Assembly (NCBI RefSeq): GCF_009674805.1
Contig: NZ_WKKI01000025.1
Span: 1-51,810, forward strand
Source of the DNA: Metabacillus lacus
GTDB taxonomy: Bacteria; Bacillota; Bacilli; Bacillales; Bacillaceae
Direction: 5' to 3'
Length of the DNA stretch: 51,810 bases
Positions 1 to 8,129 of this stretch are shown piece by piece. The position numbers were made by a program, and so were the translations under genes. The notes under the pieces were generated by a model. It saw nothing but the letters and a program-made list of their open reading frames with translations. It had not been told where the DNA came from and ran no database searches. Each line of letters opens with the position of its first letter. The first letter of the stretch is position 1.

Positions 1-1416
1 ACAAGCGTGAAGCTGCCAAAGTTAAAGGTAGAGAAATCTGAAAGTCAAACCGTGATGCAGCCTGCACTGGCGGGAGTGCCTGCATATGGTTATAAGATCC
101 CATACAATACATTTAACTCAAATACCTTTTTGAGCGATTTGAGAAACGGTTTGACTGTGAAGTTTGCTTGGGATGGTGGTAATAAGGGTCCAGTGGGTCC
201 GGTTAAAGCAGGTAAGAATGATGCCGGTAAAACTAATGTTGATGAATATAGGAACAAATCCAATGTGTCAAAAACTGAAACAGCTCCAATCGTCGGAACA
301 AAAGGAGTGGATAAGCAGGTAGAAGGCAGCAAGCAGCCGAGTACGATTACAAAAGAAAGACCTGAAGGTCAAGCTGTGATGCAGTCTGCAATATCGGGAG
401 TGTCTGTTGATCAATTAAGGAAAAAATTCAATCTGTCAAAATCTGTAGCTCCTGTGGTTGGAACAAAAGGAGTGGATAAGCAGGTAAAAGGCAGCAAGCT
501 GCCGAGTAATACTGCAAAAGAAAGACCTGAAGGTCAAGCTGTGATGCAGTCTGCGATATCGGGAGTGTCTGTTGATCAATTAAAGAACAAATTCTATCTG
601 TCAAAATCTGTAGCTCCTGTTGTTGGAACAAAAGGGATGGATAAGCAGGTAAAAGGCAGCAACCAGCCGAGTAATACTGCAAAAGAAAGACCTGAAGGTC
701 AAGCTGTGATGCAGTCTGCAATATCGGGAGTGTCTGTTGATCAATTAAGGAACAAATTCTATCTGTCAAAATCTGTAGCTCCTGTTGTTGGAACAAAAGG
801 AGTGGATAAGCAGGTAAAAGGCAGCAAGCAGTCGAGTACGATTGACGAAGAGACAATACCTGAAGTTCAAACTGCTAGGCAACTGGCAGTTTCGGGATTG
901 CCTGAAAGAATGAATGATATTCCTTATAACACATCTATTGAAAATACGGTTTTGAAAGATTTGAAGCCCAATGTGAAGTTTGATGGTGATGGGGGTAGTA
1001 AGAGTACTAAGGGTATAGATAATCCCAAAACAAGGTTACCAAGAACAAATGGTAAATGGGAAGGAGAACCTGGTAATGGGAAATGGTATTCTGATAAACC
1101 TGAAGTTAAAAAAATAACGAATGGTGAGGGTGTAGAATTTATTAATGGTAGACCTAACTTCACACCTTGGAGTAAAGGTTCTATTAAATTTAAAGAAGGT
1201 ATGTTAGATGGCTCTAAAAATGATTTTAATTTAGTGTATGAAAAAATTATGCAGTTAAAAGGTTTTAAGTCACAAAATCAAGCAAAGTCCTGGTTAAAGG
1301 AAAAAGGCTTAACGCCTCATCATAAAAGTTCTACTGAAATTGAGTTAATTCCAACAGATTTACATGCTAATATACCGCATATAGGTTCAGCATCAGATTT
1401 AAGAGGAGGAAAATAA
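1..1416 (+). CDS. 3' part of a polymorphic toxin with HNH/Endo VII-like C-terminal nuclease domain
   Basis: The frame is open to the left edge, so the gene is cut by the window; the first in-frame start is a GTG at 7, but it is unlikely to be the true start. The visible protein (469 aa from that GTG) has a repetitive middle made of 55-residue units, each containing a VVGTKGVDKQVKGS motif, and then a non-repetitive tip of about 130 residues. The last 37 residues hold paired histidines H438/H439 after GLTP, then LIPTDLH (H453) and PHIG (H458). This spacing is typical of HNH/Endonuclease VII fold toxins of the LHH/WHH type, which cleave nucleic acid in competing cells. The immunity gene starts 2 bases after the stop. 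The locus position beside a ywq-type region suggests a YwqJ-like delivered toxin. Nuclease class is inferred from motif spacing; the delivery domain is outside the window. Confidence 0.75.
   Translation, partial: TSVKLPKLKVEKSESQTVMQPALAGVPAYGYKIPYNTFNSNTFLSDLRNGLTVKFAWDGGNKGPVGPVKAGKNDAGKTNVDEYRNKSNVSKTETAPIVGTKGVDKQVEGSKQPSTITKERPEGQAVMQSAISGVSVDQLRKKFNLSKSVAPVVGTKGVDKQVKGSKLPSNTAKERPEGQAVMQSAISGVSVDQLKNKFYLSKSVAPVVGTKGMDKQVKGSNQPSNTAKERPEGQAVMQSAISGVSVDQLRNKFYLSKSVAPVVGTKGVDKQVKGSKQSSTIDEETIPEVQTARQLAVSGLPERMNDIPYNTSIENTVLKDLKPNVKFDGDGGSKSTKGIDNPKTRLPRTNGKWEGEPGNGKWYSDKPEVKKITNGEGVEFINGRPNFTPWSKGSIKFKEGMLDGSKNDFNLVYEKIMQLKGFKSQNQAKSWLKEKGLTPHHKSSTEIELIPTDLHANIPHIGSASDLRGGK
361..855 (+). 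repeat. 165-bp in-frame tandem repeat (3 units) in the toxin gene
   Basis: The segment beginning CCTGAAGGTCAAGCTGTGAT recurs at 361, 526 and 691, an exact period of 165 bp or 55 codons. The C-terminal part of the unit (VGTKGVDKQV) also occurs once more upstream at about 289-330, so the array began with a partial unit. The copies are nearly identical at DNA level, implying recent expansion or homogenisation. Confidence 0.93.
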
Positions 1417-1418
1417 AA

Positions 1419-1985
1419 ATGAACAAAATAATAAAGCAAAAATTAGATGTAATAATTGATTCAGAAGTGGTTGTATCAAAAAAAGAAAATTCATATAAGT
1501 CAATCGAAACAATTGAAAGGTTGTATGGAGTTGATTTACCATTAGACTATAAAGAGTTTTTACTTGAATATGGAGGATGTTTTGTTAAAGAAAACAGAAT
1601 GTATCAGCCAATTGAAGCTACCCCTGTAACTCCAGAGGATGGTTTCGATTCGATAGGTGGCTTTTATGGTATTAGTAATAGTGCTTATAATATTGAATCA
1701 ATAATTCAAACGTATAAAGGAACTTTAGGAAATATTGTAATGCCTATCGCAGATGCAGATGGGGGAGATTTAATATGTATAGGCTTAAAAGATAAATACA
1801 GGGGTAAAATTTATTATTGGTATCATGAAAACGAAACGACTGATGAAGGTGGAAAAGAATATTATTACCTTATAGCAAACTCATTTGAAGAGTTTATTTC
1901 AAAGTTTTCATTTCATGAAAGAAAAAAAAATGTCAATTTAGATGACATCGAACTCTTCTTAGACGAAGATTTACTAAAAGATTAG
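1419..1985 (+). CDS. SUKH (SMI1/KNR4) family immunity protein
   Basis: This 188-aa protein resembles SMI1/KNR4 (SUKH) immunity proteins, which bind and neutralise the nuclease tip of the toxin encoded next to them. The family signature is visible at residues 28-52: an early IERLYG segment, then LPLDYKEFLLEYGG, and later a GNIVMPIADADGGDLICIGL block followed by an IYYWYHE strand. A GAGGAGG ribosome binding site sits inside the last codons of the toxin gene and only two bases separate the two genes, so they are translationally coupled. The last 20 residues are charged and extend past the usual domain. Specificity for the HNH-like tip is inferred from adjacency. Confidence 0.85.
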   Translation: MNKIIKQKLDVIIDSEVVVSKKENSYKSIETIERLYGVDLPLDYKEFLLEYGGCFVKENRMYQPIEATPVTPEDGFDSIGGFYGISNSAYNIESIIQTYKGTLGNIVMPIADADGGDLICIGLKDKYRGKIYYWYHENETTDEGGKEYYYLIANSFEEFISKFSFHERKKNVNLDDIELFLDEDLLKD

Positions 1986-2006
1986 TATCCATCAATAAAT
2001 TAGAAA

Positions 2007-2165
2007 ACCTTGATTGGGTGGGGCTACCTAGTGCCGAATAAACAGCATTCTAGCTGCAAGAAAGAGATAACCCATATTAGCCCTCTATGATGTATTTCCA
2101 AATTATAAAGTACGTACAACAACTATAAAACGTATAACCTATTTAATGTATCCCATAATGTATCC
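2007..2165 (+). repeat. Shared 3' tail element of toxin-immunity modules, left copy
   Basis: This non-coding stretch matches, in reverse complement, the tails that follow the toxin-immunity modules at 44540-44713, 45990-46155 and 50665-50835. Landmarks are AAACCTTGATTGG near 2007 (half of the terminator still intact at 44681-44713), AGTGCCGAAT at 2030-2039, and AGTACGTACAACAACT at 2109-2124, which is identical in reverse complement to 44563-44578. The terminator hairpin itself is broken here. Confidence 0.75.
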
Positions 2166-2394
2166 TAGCTATTAGAAGTTGTTAATGCTGTTTAAATACG
2201 TCCAGATATTGACGGTTTTGTCTGACCGGGAATTGACGGATATAATGTCCTTCATCACCCTGAAGAAAGGAAAAGACGCCTTCCATAATGTCGGCCATTA
2301 CCAGTGGCGCGACGGAAGACGTCCCTCAAAAAATATGATTGTTGTAAACAAATTATATCATATTGAAAGCTGCCGATTAAGGGGTTTTTTATTA
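2166..2394. other. Decayed DNA without a supportable gene
   Basis: No convincing gene is seen. A 122-codon open frame covering 2179-2547 runs from here into the broken DUF6431 gene but has no ribosome binding site and no recognisable domain. The region is probably a remnant of mobile or toxin-associated DNA. Confidence 0.4.
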
Positions 2395-2900
2395 AATGTG
2401 CAGAAAAGGTTCCTTGTCCCTGTTGTAATCATCAGGTGTTTAAGGGAGAGAAAGTTAAAAGATGAAAGAGGCATGACAGAACAATTATCATCAGGATGCT
2501 GCGTTGCCAGCAATGTAAGTAGATTCACCACGAGCTTCCTGATTTAATGATCCCATATAAGCGATACGCTGCAGATGTTATTGAGGAAACCATTTACCCA
2601 GCTGACGGTGGCAGCAGATGATTCTCCGATTTACAGGTGGAGGAAATCAATTGGTTTTACTGGTTATTTACTTACTGATTCAGCCTGAGCAGAATGAGAC
2701 TCCGGCAGTCGATCTATCCTGTCGGCTGTTGCTTTACGACAATGGCTCGCCAAAGCACGTGGATGGCTCGGAAAAATTGTCGATCCAGTCGCGAATCATC
2801 ACTTTTGGATACATACCCGTTCTGCGTTTTTGTCCGCTTACCCATGATTCCCACTTCAATTATCAAGAAAAAAACGCCAGGCCAAATCTGGCCCAGCGGG
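2395..2900 (+). pseudogene. Broken DUF6431-type (transposon-associated HTH) gene
   Basis: Pieces of one protein family appear in order but in different frames. A cysteine-rich CPCCNHQ segment lies near 2410; HHELPDLMIPYKRYAADVIE near 2529-2590 ends in a stop; an AADDSPIYRWR-like piece follows in a shifted frame near 2610; and RGWLGKIVDPVANHHFWIHT lies near 2757-2815 in yet another frame. This order (zinc-knuckle, HELPD..PYKRY, WR, WL..V..A..H.W) is that of DUF6431 proteins, which are found in IS-like contexts. At least three frame changes or stops make it non-functional. Family assignment is from memory of the conserved motifs. Confidence 0.6.
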
Positions 2901-2941
2901 CAACCTTTTATTAGGAAAAACACGGCATATAAATACAATCT

Positions 2942-3847
2942 TTATAAACCAACGGGCTCTTCTAATTTCTCATTCTTTGTTTCCTTTTCAATGGTTTTAA
3001 CTAGATAGTTTAAAAAGTCCTCACGCAAATCTTCTCTTCGAAGTGCAAACTCAACTGTAGCTTGTAAAAATCCTTGCTTATCCCCTACATCATATCTTTT
3101 TCCTTCAAAAATATAGGCATACATTGCTTCTTTTTGAGCTAGTACCTTTAAAGCGTCGGTAAGTTGAATTTCTCCACCTTTTCCTGGCTCAGTCTGTTCT
3201 AAGATGTCAAAAATAGCAGGGGTAATGACATATCTACCGAGAATGGCTATATTAGAGGGAGCTTCTTCTACTGCTGGTTTTTCTACTAATCCGTTAACCT
3301 TGTAAACTGAATCCTCAATTTGTTTTCCATCAACTACCCCATATTTACTAACATCTTCCATCGGAATTTCTTGAACGCCTAAAATAGTAGTCTTATATTG
3401 TTGATACATTTCCGTCATTTGTTGTAAACAAGGTTTATCATTTTCTACAATATCATCACCTAGCATAACAGCAAATGGTTCATTTCCGATAAAACTTTTA
3501 GCACAATAAATTGCATGCCCTAATCCTCTAGGTTCTTTTTGGCGGATAAAATGAATATTTACCAAATCAGATATTTTTCTCACTTCTTCTAATAACTCAT
3601 ATTTACCTTTTGCTTCTAACTCAAATTCTAGTTCTACGGATTTATCAAAATGATCCTCAATACTTTTCTTATTTCTCCCCGTAATAATAAGAATTTCTTC
3701 AATTCCAGATTTAACTGCCTCTTCAATAATAAATTGAAGTGTAGGCTTATCAACTATTGGTAACATTTCTTTTGGCTGTGCTTTTGTTGCTGGTAAGAAT
3801 CGTGTTCCAAGACCTGCTGCAGGAATAATTGCTTTACGTACTTGCAT
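2942..3847 (-). CDS. gtaB: UTP--glucose-1-phosphate uridylyltransferase
   Basis: GtaB/GalU makes UDP-glucose from UTP and glucose-1-phosphate in the cytoplasm; UDP-glucose feeds the dehydrogenase encoded at 6471-7847 as well as glucolipid and teichoic acid synthesis. The nucleotidyltransferase signature AAGLGTRFLPATK is at residues 10-22, KEMLPIVDKP follows, and RQKEPRGLGHAI and LGDD lie in the middle. At 301 aa it has normal family length. The open frame extends 17 codons further upstream, but the ATG at 3847 is chosen because a GGGAG site precedes it at good spacing and the family begins MxVRKAIIPAAG. It is the most distal gene of the capsule locus, on the same strand, and separated from VanZ by about 330 bp. 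Confidence 0.95.
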   Translation of the reverse strand: MQVRKAIIPAAGLGTRFLPATKAQPKEMLPIVDKPTLQFIIEEAVKSGIEEILIITGRNKKSIEDHFDKSVELEFELEAKGKYELLEEVRKISDLVNIHFIRQKEPRGLGHAIYCAKSFIGNEPFAVMLGDDIVENDKPCLQQMTEMYQQYKTTILGVQEIPMEDVSKYGVVDGKQIEDSVYKVNGLVEKPAVEEAPSNIAILGRYVITPAIFDILEQTEPGKGGEIQLTDALKVLAQKEAMYAYIFEGKRYDVGDKQGFLQATVEFALRREDLREDFLNYLVKTIEKETKNEKLEEPVGL

Positions 3848-4176
3848 TCTCAACACTCCCTCTATAGATATTGTTGTATCAAAATACTTTTGACACACTT
3901 TCTAACAGATAATAATAAATATGTGATTATCTCCTAAATAAAAAAGCAAGTTAAGGACAATTATTTGTAGTAATACATATACAACTAATTCTACTTTCCT
4001 TAGCAAAATGTATAGAAAAAGAAGCCTCCCTCCCTATTAACGCAAAGGCTTTAAACTTGGTAATAAAAGTGTGTCCTGCCAATGTGAACACTCGAGGAGG
4101 GCAAGGACCCTCCAACAAACAAATGATGGCCCTAATTCAATTAAATGGGTCACTGTGACCGTTCCGATTACCTCCT
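3848..4176. other. Gap between gtaB and the VanZ-like gene
   Basis: This 329-bp region presumably holds the gtaB promoter. It contains a 13-base palindrome, GGTCACTGTGACC, at about 4147-4159, just past the VanZ-like stop codon on the minus strand. No coding potential is seen. Confidence 0.4.
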
Positions 4177-4614
4177 CTAAATAACCCTCGCATCCTTATC
4201 TCGTTTTAATAATCTCCTCAAGTCCTTGATAACAACATATAGGATAATAAAAGCAAGTACACCCATCACATCAACCATTACATCCTGAACCCTTGCCTCC
4301 CTCTTAAAGAAAGCTTGGACAAATTCAGTAAGAAAAGCATAGCCCATACCAATAACAAAGGTAGGCTTTAAATTACTATACACACGGAACAGTAAATAGG
4401 CTAGCACAAAGAAAAAGAAGAAATGGCCGATTTTTTGCAATACGGTAAAGGAACCAATGGTATTAAGGCTATAAAAATAAAACACATGTGACAAATTAGG
4501 TATTATTTCAAATTGAAAGCGCACCTTTCTATCTACTAATAATCCTTTAAAGTCAGAGTTAAACGTAAAGATAAAGAGCAAACATGTCCAGATAAGCAGG
4601 AATAGTCTATTCAC
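4177..4614 (-). CDS. VanZ-like membrane protein
   Basis: This 145-aa protein has four likely membrane segments: the N-terminal LFLLIWTCLLFIFTF, a KIGHFFFFFVLAYLLF segment, one around FVIGMGYAFLTEFVQAF, and a last one at VMGVLAFIILYVVI. The GH-F-FFVLAYLLF plus FLTEFVQ.F...R...DV..D..G pattern is the VanZ-family signature. VanZ itself gives low-level teicoplanin resistance; relatives are common in polysaccharide loci with unknown roles, and I do not claim a specific function. It lies in the precursor end of the capsule cluster on the same strand. Confidence 0.85.
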   Translation of the reverse strand: MNRLFLLIWTCLLFIFTFNSDFKGLLVDRKVRFQFEIIPNLSHVFYFYSLNTIGSFTVLQKIGHFFFFFVLAYLLFRVYSNLKPTFVIGMGYAFLTEFVQAFFKREARVQDVMVDVMGVLAFIILYVVIKDLRRLLKRDKDARVI

Positions 4615-5041
4615 TGGCTATTTCTACATTTCTGCTAAGAAAAGCTACATAGTTAACAATTGATACAAGCATTGAACTTGTTTTCAGCTTACTTATGTAA
4701 AATAGTTGTTTGCCCATTCTGTTACCTTCGCATGATTAATTTGCTGAAAAGTTGAACCTATACCATCAATTTTTCTTTAGTCTAATCACCCTTTATTGTA
4801 ATTACTAGCTCCTGTGACCTTAATCCCCCTGCCTTCCAGAAACAAACAAAGTGGTGTGTAAAATTACACACCACTTTGTCTATTACAAGATGATAGCTTT
4901 GCCTTATTGGCAGAAGACAAAAGTTAAGTTAACCTAAAATTAATAGTGAGTTTTTATTCCATTCATTGAGCTACTCAATAAGTCGTTCGCCAGAGAAAAG
5001 GGTAATGATTAATCAAAATCTGTCTAGTCATAAAGTTACTT
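4615..5041. other. Gap with terminator between VanZ-like gene and galE remnant
   Basis: No coding sequence is seen. The region contains the strong hairpin at 4846-4879 and AT-rich DNA. The DNA around it is probably what remains of the deleted galE neighbourhood. Confidence 0.4.
4846..4879 (-). terminator. Intrinsic terminator after the galE remnant
   Basis: A perfect 16-bp stem, ACAAAGTGGTGTGTAA with its reverse complement, is separated by two bases. On the minus strand it is followed by TTGTTTC, a modest T-run. It would end leftward transcripts coming from the Ugd/epimerase genes before the VanZ-like gene. Confidence 0.75.
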
Positions 5042-5395
5042 TTAACTTTTCACTTCGCAGATTTGTTCAAACCGACATGCATCATGGCACATTGCAACAA
5101 TGTCACGCATAGCAGTCCATCCTAGTTCTCTTTCAGCTTTAGAAGCATCAGCATAACTTGATGCTATGTCACCGGGTCTGAGATCGACAATTTCATAGGC
5201 TACTTCTACATCATTTGCCACCTCAAAAGCGTATACTAACTCTAATACACTAGCTCCGTGGCCTGTGCCTAAATAGTAGATACGAACACCTTCATTTAAA
5301 TTGTCTAGTGCTGCTACATGGCCTTCAGCTAAATCCATAACATGTATATAATCTCTAACGCCAGATACCCAGCATAGCTGGTTACCAAAGTTCAT
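5042..5395 (-). pseudogene. galE: C-terminal remnant of UDP-glucose 4-epimerase
   Basis: The 117 codons match only the last third of GalE: GVRDYIHVMDLAEGHVAAL near residue 12, then LGTGHGASVLELV, LRPGDIASSYADASKAERELGW and a shortened C-terminus. GalE is normally about 330 aa, so the Rossmann NAD-binding part and the YxxxK catalytic site are missing. Only 75 bp of AT-rich DNA separate the remnant from the next gene, so the deletion removed the 5' two thirds. It could not act as an epimerase. The intact epimerase upstream may have replaced it. Confidence 0.85.
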
Positions 5396-5470
5396 AGACT
5401 TACAAACTTTTTAATTTCTGTTTAAAAAAAGGATTAAAATTAACCTAAGTTTTAAATATGAAAATGAACA

Positions 5471-6496
5471 TTACCGTTTCTTATAATAATCCACGTACCA
5501 ATTAGCAAATTGCTGTAATCCTTCTTCAATTGATGTTTTTGGTTTAAAACCCACTGCTTTTTGCAATAAATCAGTTGACGCATATGTAGCAGGTACATCT
5601 CCTGGCTTAATTGGCTCAAACACCTTTTCAAAGTGCACTTCTCTTCCTAAAGCTTTACTTAAAGTCTTCTCCAATGTATTAATAAACGTCATCAACTTTT
5701 CCGGATTATTGTTACCGATGTTAAACACCTTGTGAGGAACGGCATCAACCGGCGGTTTACCGATAAGTCGCTCTATTCCTTCGACTATATCATCAATATA
5801 CGTGAAATCACGGTAGAGGTCATTATCAAAATCACCATTATTAAAGATCTTAATTGGTTCACCAGCAAAATATTTATCTGTAAAACCAAAGTAAGCCATA
5901 TCTGGTCTTCCTATTGGACCATATACTGTAAAGAAGCGAAGACCTGTGGCTGGAATTTTATATAAATGGCTATACGTATGAGCCATTAATTCGTTAGATT
6001 TCTTAGTAGATGCATAAAGTGATACAGGGGTATCTACAAAATCGATTTCTTCAAATGGAACCTTTTTATTGGCTCCGTATACAGAACTAGATGAAGCATA
6101 TACAAGGTGCTCAACAGGGTAGTGTCTGCATGCTTCAAGGATGTTATAAAAACCGATAATGTTGCTTTGGATATATACATCCGGGTTTTCTATTGAATAC
6201 CTAACTCCAGCTTGAGCAGCTAAGTTTACTACAATATTAGGCTTGTACTCTTCAAATACACTATTATTCATGGGCTTGTCAGAAATATCGCCCTCAATAA
6301 AAGTAAACTTATCAAATGGTTGAAGTTGCTCTAGACGAGCGTGTTTAAGTTTCACATCATAGTAATCATTTACATTATCAATACCTATTACTTTGCAGCC
6401 ACTTTCTAGTAGTTTCTTAGATAAATAATATCCGATGAAACCAGCAGCTCCAGTAATAAGATAAACTTTACTAGGATCTAACGGCTTGTAACTCAA
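5471..6496 (-). CDS. UDP-glucuronate 4-epimerase (NAD-dependent SDR)
   Basis: This 341-aa extended SDR enzyme should interconvert UDP-glucuronate and UDP-galacturonate. The NAD-binding GxxGxxG motif is G16/G19/G22 (TGAAGFIG), the SSSS strand is at 135-138, and the catalytic YxxxK is Y161/K165. The motifs GVRYSIENPDVYIQSNI and TVYGPIGRPDMAYFGF are typical of UDP-glucuronate epimerases. The TTG at 6496 is taken as start because AAAGGAG lies 10 bases upstream, inside the preceding gene; the two genes overlap by 26 bp and are surely co-transcribed. Its partner, Ugd, supplies the substrate. UDP-glucose 4-epimerase activity is the main alternative. Confidence 0.88.
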   Translation of the reverse strand: MSYKPLDPSKVYLITGAAGFIGYYLSKKLLESGCKVIGIDNVNDYYDVKLKHARLEQLQPFDKFTFIEGDISDKPMNNSVFEEYKPNIVVNLAAQAGVRYSIENPDVYIQSNIIGFYNILEACRHYPVEHLVYASSSSVYGANKKVPFEEIDFVDTPVSLYASTKKSNELMAHTYSHLYKIPATGLRFFTVYGPIGRPDMAYFGFTDKYFAGEPIKIFNNGDFDNDLYRDFTYIDDIVEGIERLIGKPPVDAVPHKVFNIGNNNPEKLMTFINTLEKTLSKALGREVHFEKVFEPIKPGDVPATYASTDLLQKAVGFKPKTSIEEGLQQFANWYVDYYKKR

Positions 6497-7847
6497 GATT
6501 TCTCGACTCCTTTACAACTTCTCTCTCTACAGCTTTTCTTCCAATCGAGTGATACTCTACCCCAGCTTCCTGCATTTCCGTAACATTATAGATATTTCTT
6601 CCGTCGTATACTAACGGAGTTCTCATTAATTCCTTATACTTACGAGGAATCACTGATTTTACTTCGCCCCACTCAGTAAAGATAAAGCAAACATTCGCAC
6701 CATCTAGTGCTTCTTCAATATTAGAAACATACGTAATGTTACCTTTACCATGCTTTCCTTCAGGGTGGACTTTTGCAAAGTTTTCAGCGCCAACAGGATC
6801 AAATGCATAGATATCTGCACCTTGCTCTAGTAATAAAGGTACATTCTCAAGAGAGGCAGCTTCTCTTAAATCATCAGTTCCAGGTTTAAATGTTAACCCA
6901 AGTACTGCAACTTTCAAGCCATTAAAAGTGATAAGTCTCTTGCTAGCTTTCTTATATAACATTGTTTTTTGATCTGTATTTACTTCAATTGCAGCCTTAA
7001 CCGTTCGCAACTCATACCCATGCTGCTTTGCAATATTCTCTAGCGCTTTCGTATCCTTAGGAAAACATGAACCGCCATAACCGATACCTGCGTTTAAAAA
7101 CTTACTTCCTATACGTGCATCATAGCTCATACCTTTTGCAACGTCTTGTACATCCGCCCCTACTAGTTCACATAGGTTAGCGATATCATTCATATAGGAA
7201 ATCTTTAGAGCAAGGAAATCGTTTGATGCATACTTGATCATTTCAGCAGATCTTCTATTAACCGATACGATAGGTAAATTAAAAGGCTCATAGAGTTTCA
7301 TAAGCAACTCTTCAGCCCATTTACTCTCTGTACCAATAATAATTCTTTCTGCATGAAGTGAATCATGTACAGCAGACCCCTGTGCTAAGAATTCAGGATT
7401 TGATGCCACTTCTACCTTAACATCATTTACTAGAAAGTCCTGAATAAACTGCTCAACCTTATCATTGGTTCTGACTGGAACGGTGGACTTTACTACAACT
7501 AAGCAATCCTTTTCAATCGACTCCGCGATTTGCCTTGCTACTGTTGCAATGTATGAAAGATTCGCAGAACCATCTGGCTGCTCTGGAGTACCAACTCCAA
7601 TAAAGATTGCATCTGCATCTTTATAGGCAGACTTATAATCTGTTGTATAATCAATTCTTCCAACAGCATAGTTTTTCTGCATTAACTCTTCTAAACCCTG
7701 TTCATATATTGGTGAGACTCCAGATTTCATAAGGTTAACTTTATTTTCATCAATATCTACGCAAGTAACTTGATGGCCAACTTCGGCAAAACAAACCCCT
7801 GCGACCAAACCAACATAGCCTGTTCCTGCAACTGCTATTTTATACAT
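6471..7847 (-). CDS. ugd: UDP-glucose 6-dehydrogenase
   Basis: Ugd oxidises UDP-glucose to UDP-glucuronate with two NAD+ via a cysteine thioester. The N-terminal Rossmann motif GTGYVG is at residues 8-13, the catalytic cysteine is C261 within GYGGSCFPKDT, and the C-terminal UDP-binding domain contains LTFKPGTDDLREAAS. At 458 aa it has normal length (compare TuaD and YwqF of B. subtilis). The downstream epimerase start lies inside its 3' end. Together with gtaB this indicates that the polysaccharide contains uronic acid. Confidence 0.95.
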   Translation of the reverse strand: MYKIAVAGTGYVGLVAGVCFAEVGHQVTCVDIDENKVNLMKSGVSPIYEQGLEELMQKNYAVGRIDYTTDYKSAYKDADAIFIGVGTPEQPDGSANLSYIATVARQIAESIEKDCLVVVKSTVPVRTNDKVEQFIQDFLVNDVKVEVASNPEFLAQGSAVHDSLHAERIIIGTESKWAEELLMKLYEPFNLPIVSVNRRSAEMIKYASNDFLALKISYMNDIANLCELVGADVQDVAKGMSYDARIGSKFLNAGIGYGGSCFPKDTKALENIAKQHGYELRTVKAAIEVNTDQKTMLYKKASKRLITFNGLKVAVLGLTFKPGTDDLREAASLENVPLLLEQGADIYAFDPVGAENFAKVHPEGKHGKGNITYVSNIEEALDGANVCFIFTEWGEVKSVIPRKYKELMRTPLVYDGRNIYNVTEMQEAGVEYHSIGRKAVEREVVKESRNLELQAVRS

Positions 7848-8129
7848 AATTGTAATCCCTTCCTATATAAAGTTAATTCTAAAATAATTATAGATTATAG
7901 AGCATAATTATCTATGCTAACTGGAATAATGAAAATCCTGCTTTACTTTAAATAATTCAACGTCTGAAACAATATTACCTTATTTAGGACCAAACTTACT
8001 TATCTCTACAGCAAATCACTTGAGACATTTTTAATGTTCAAGTTAACTTATTGTCTTTATTTAATTGGTAAATAGCACCCAATATTTAGTTTGTGAAAAG
8101 AATGAATAATATCATATATTTACTTAATT

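Noticed and set aside
428-856. 142-codon minus-strand open frame across the toxin repeats
   Set aside because: It is the antisense of the 165-bp repeats, has no ribosome binding site, and exists only because the repeat lacks stops in that frame.
2179-2547. 122-codon plus-strand frame as a real gene
   Set aside because: It runs out of frame through the broken DUF6431 gene, has no ribosome binding site and no domain.
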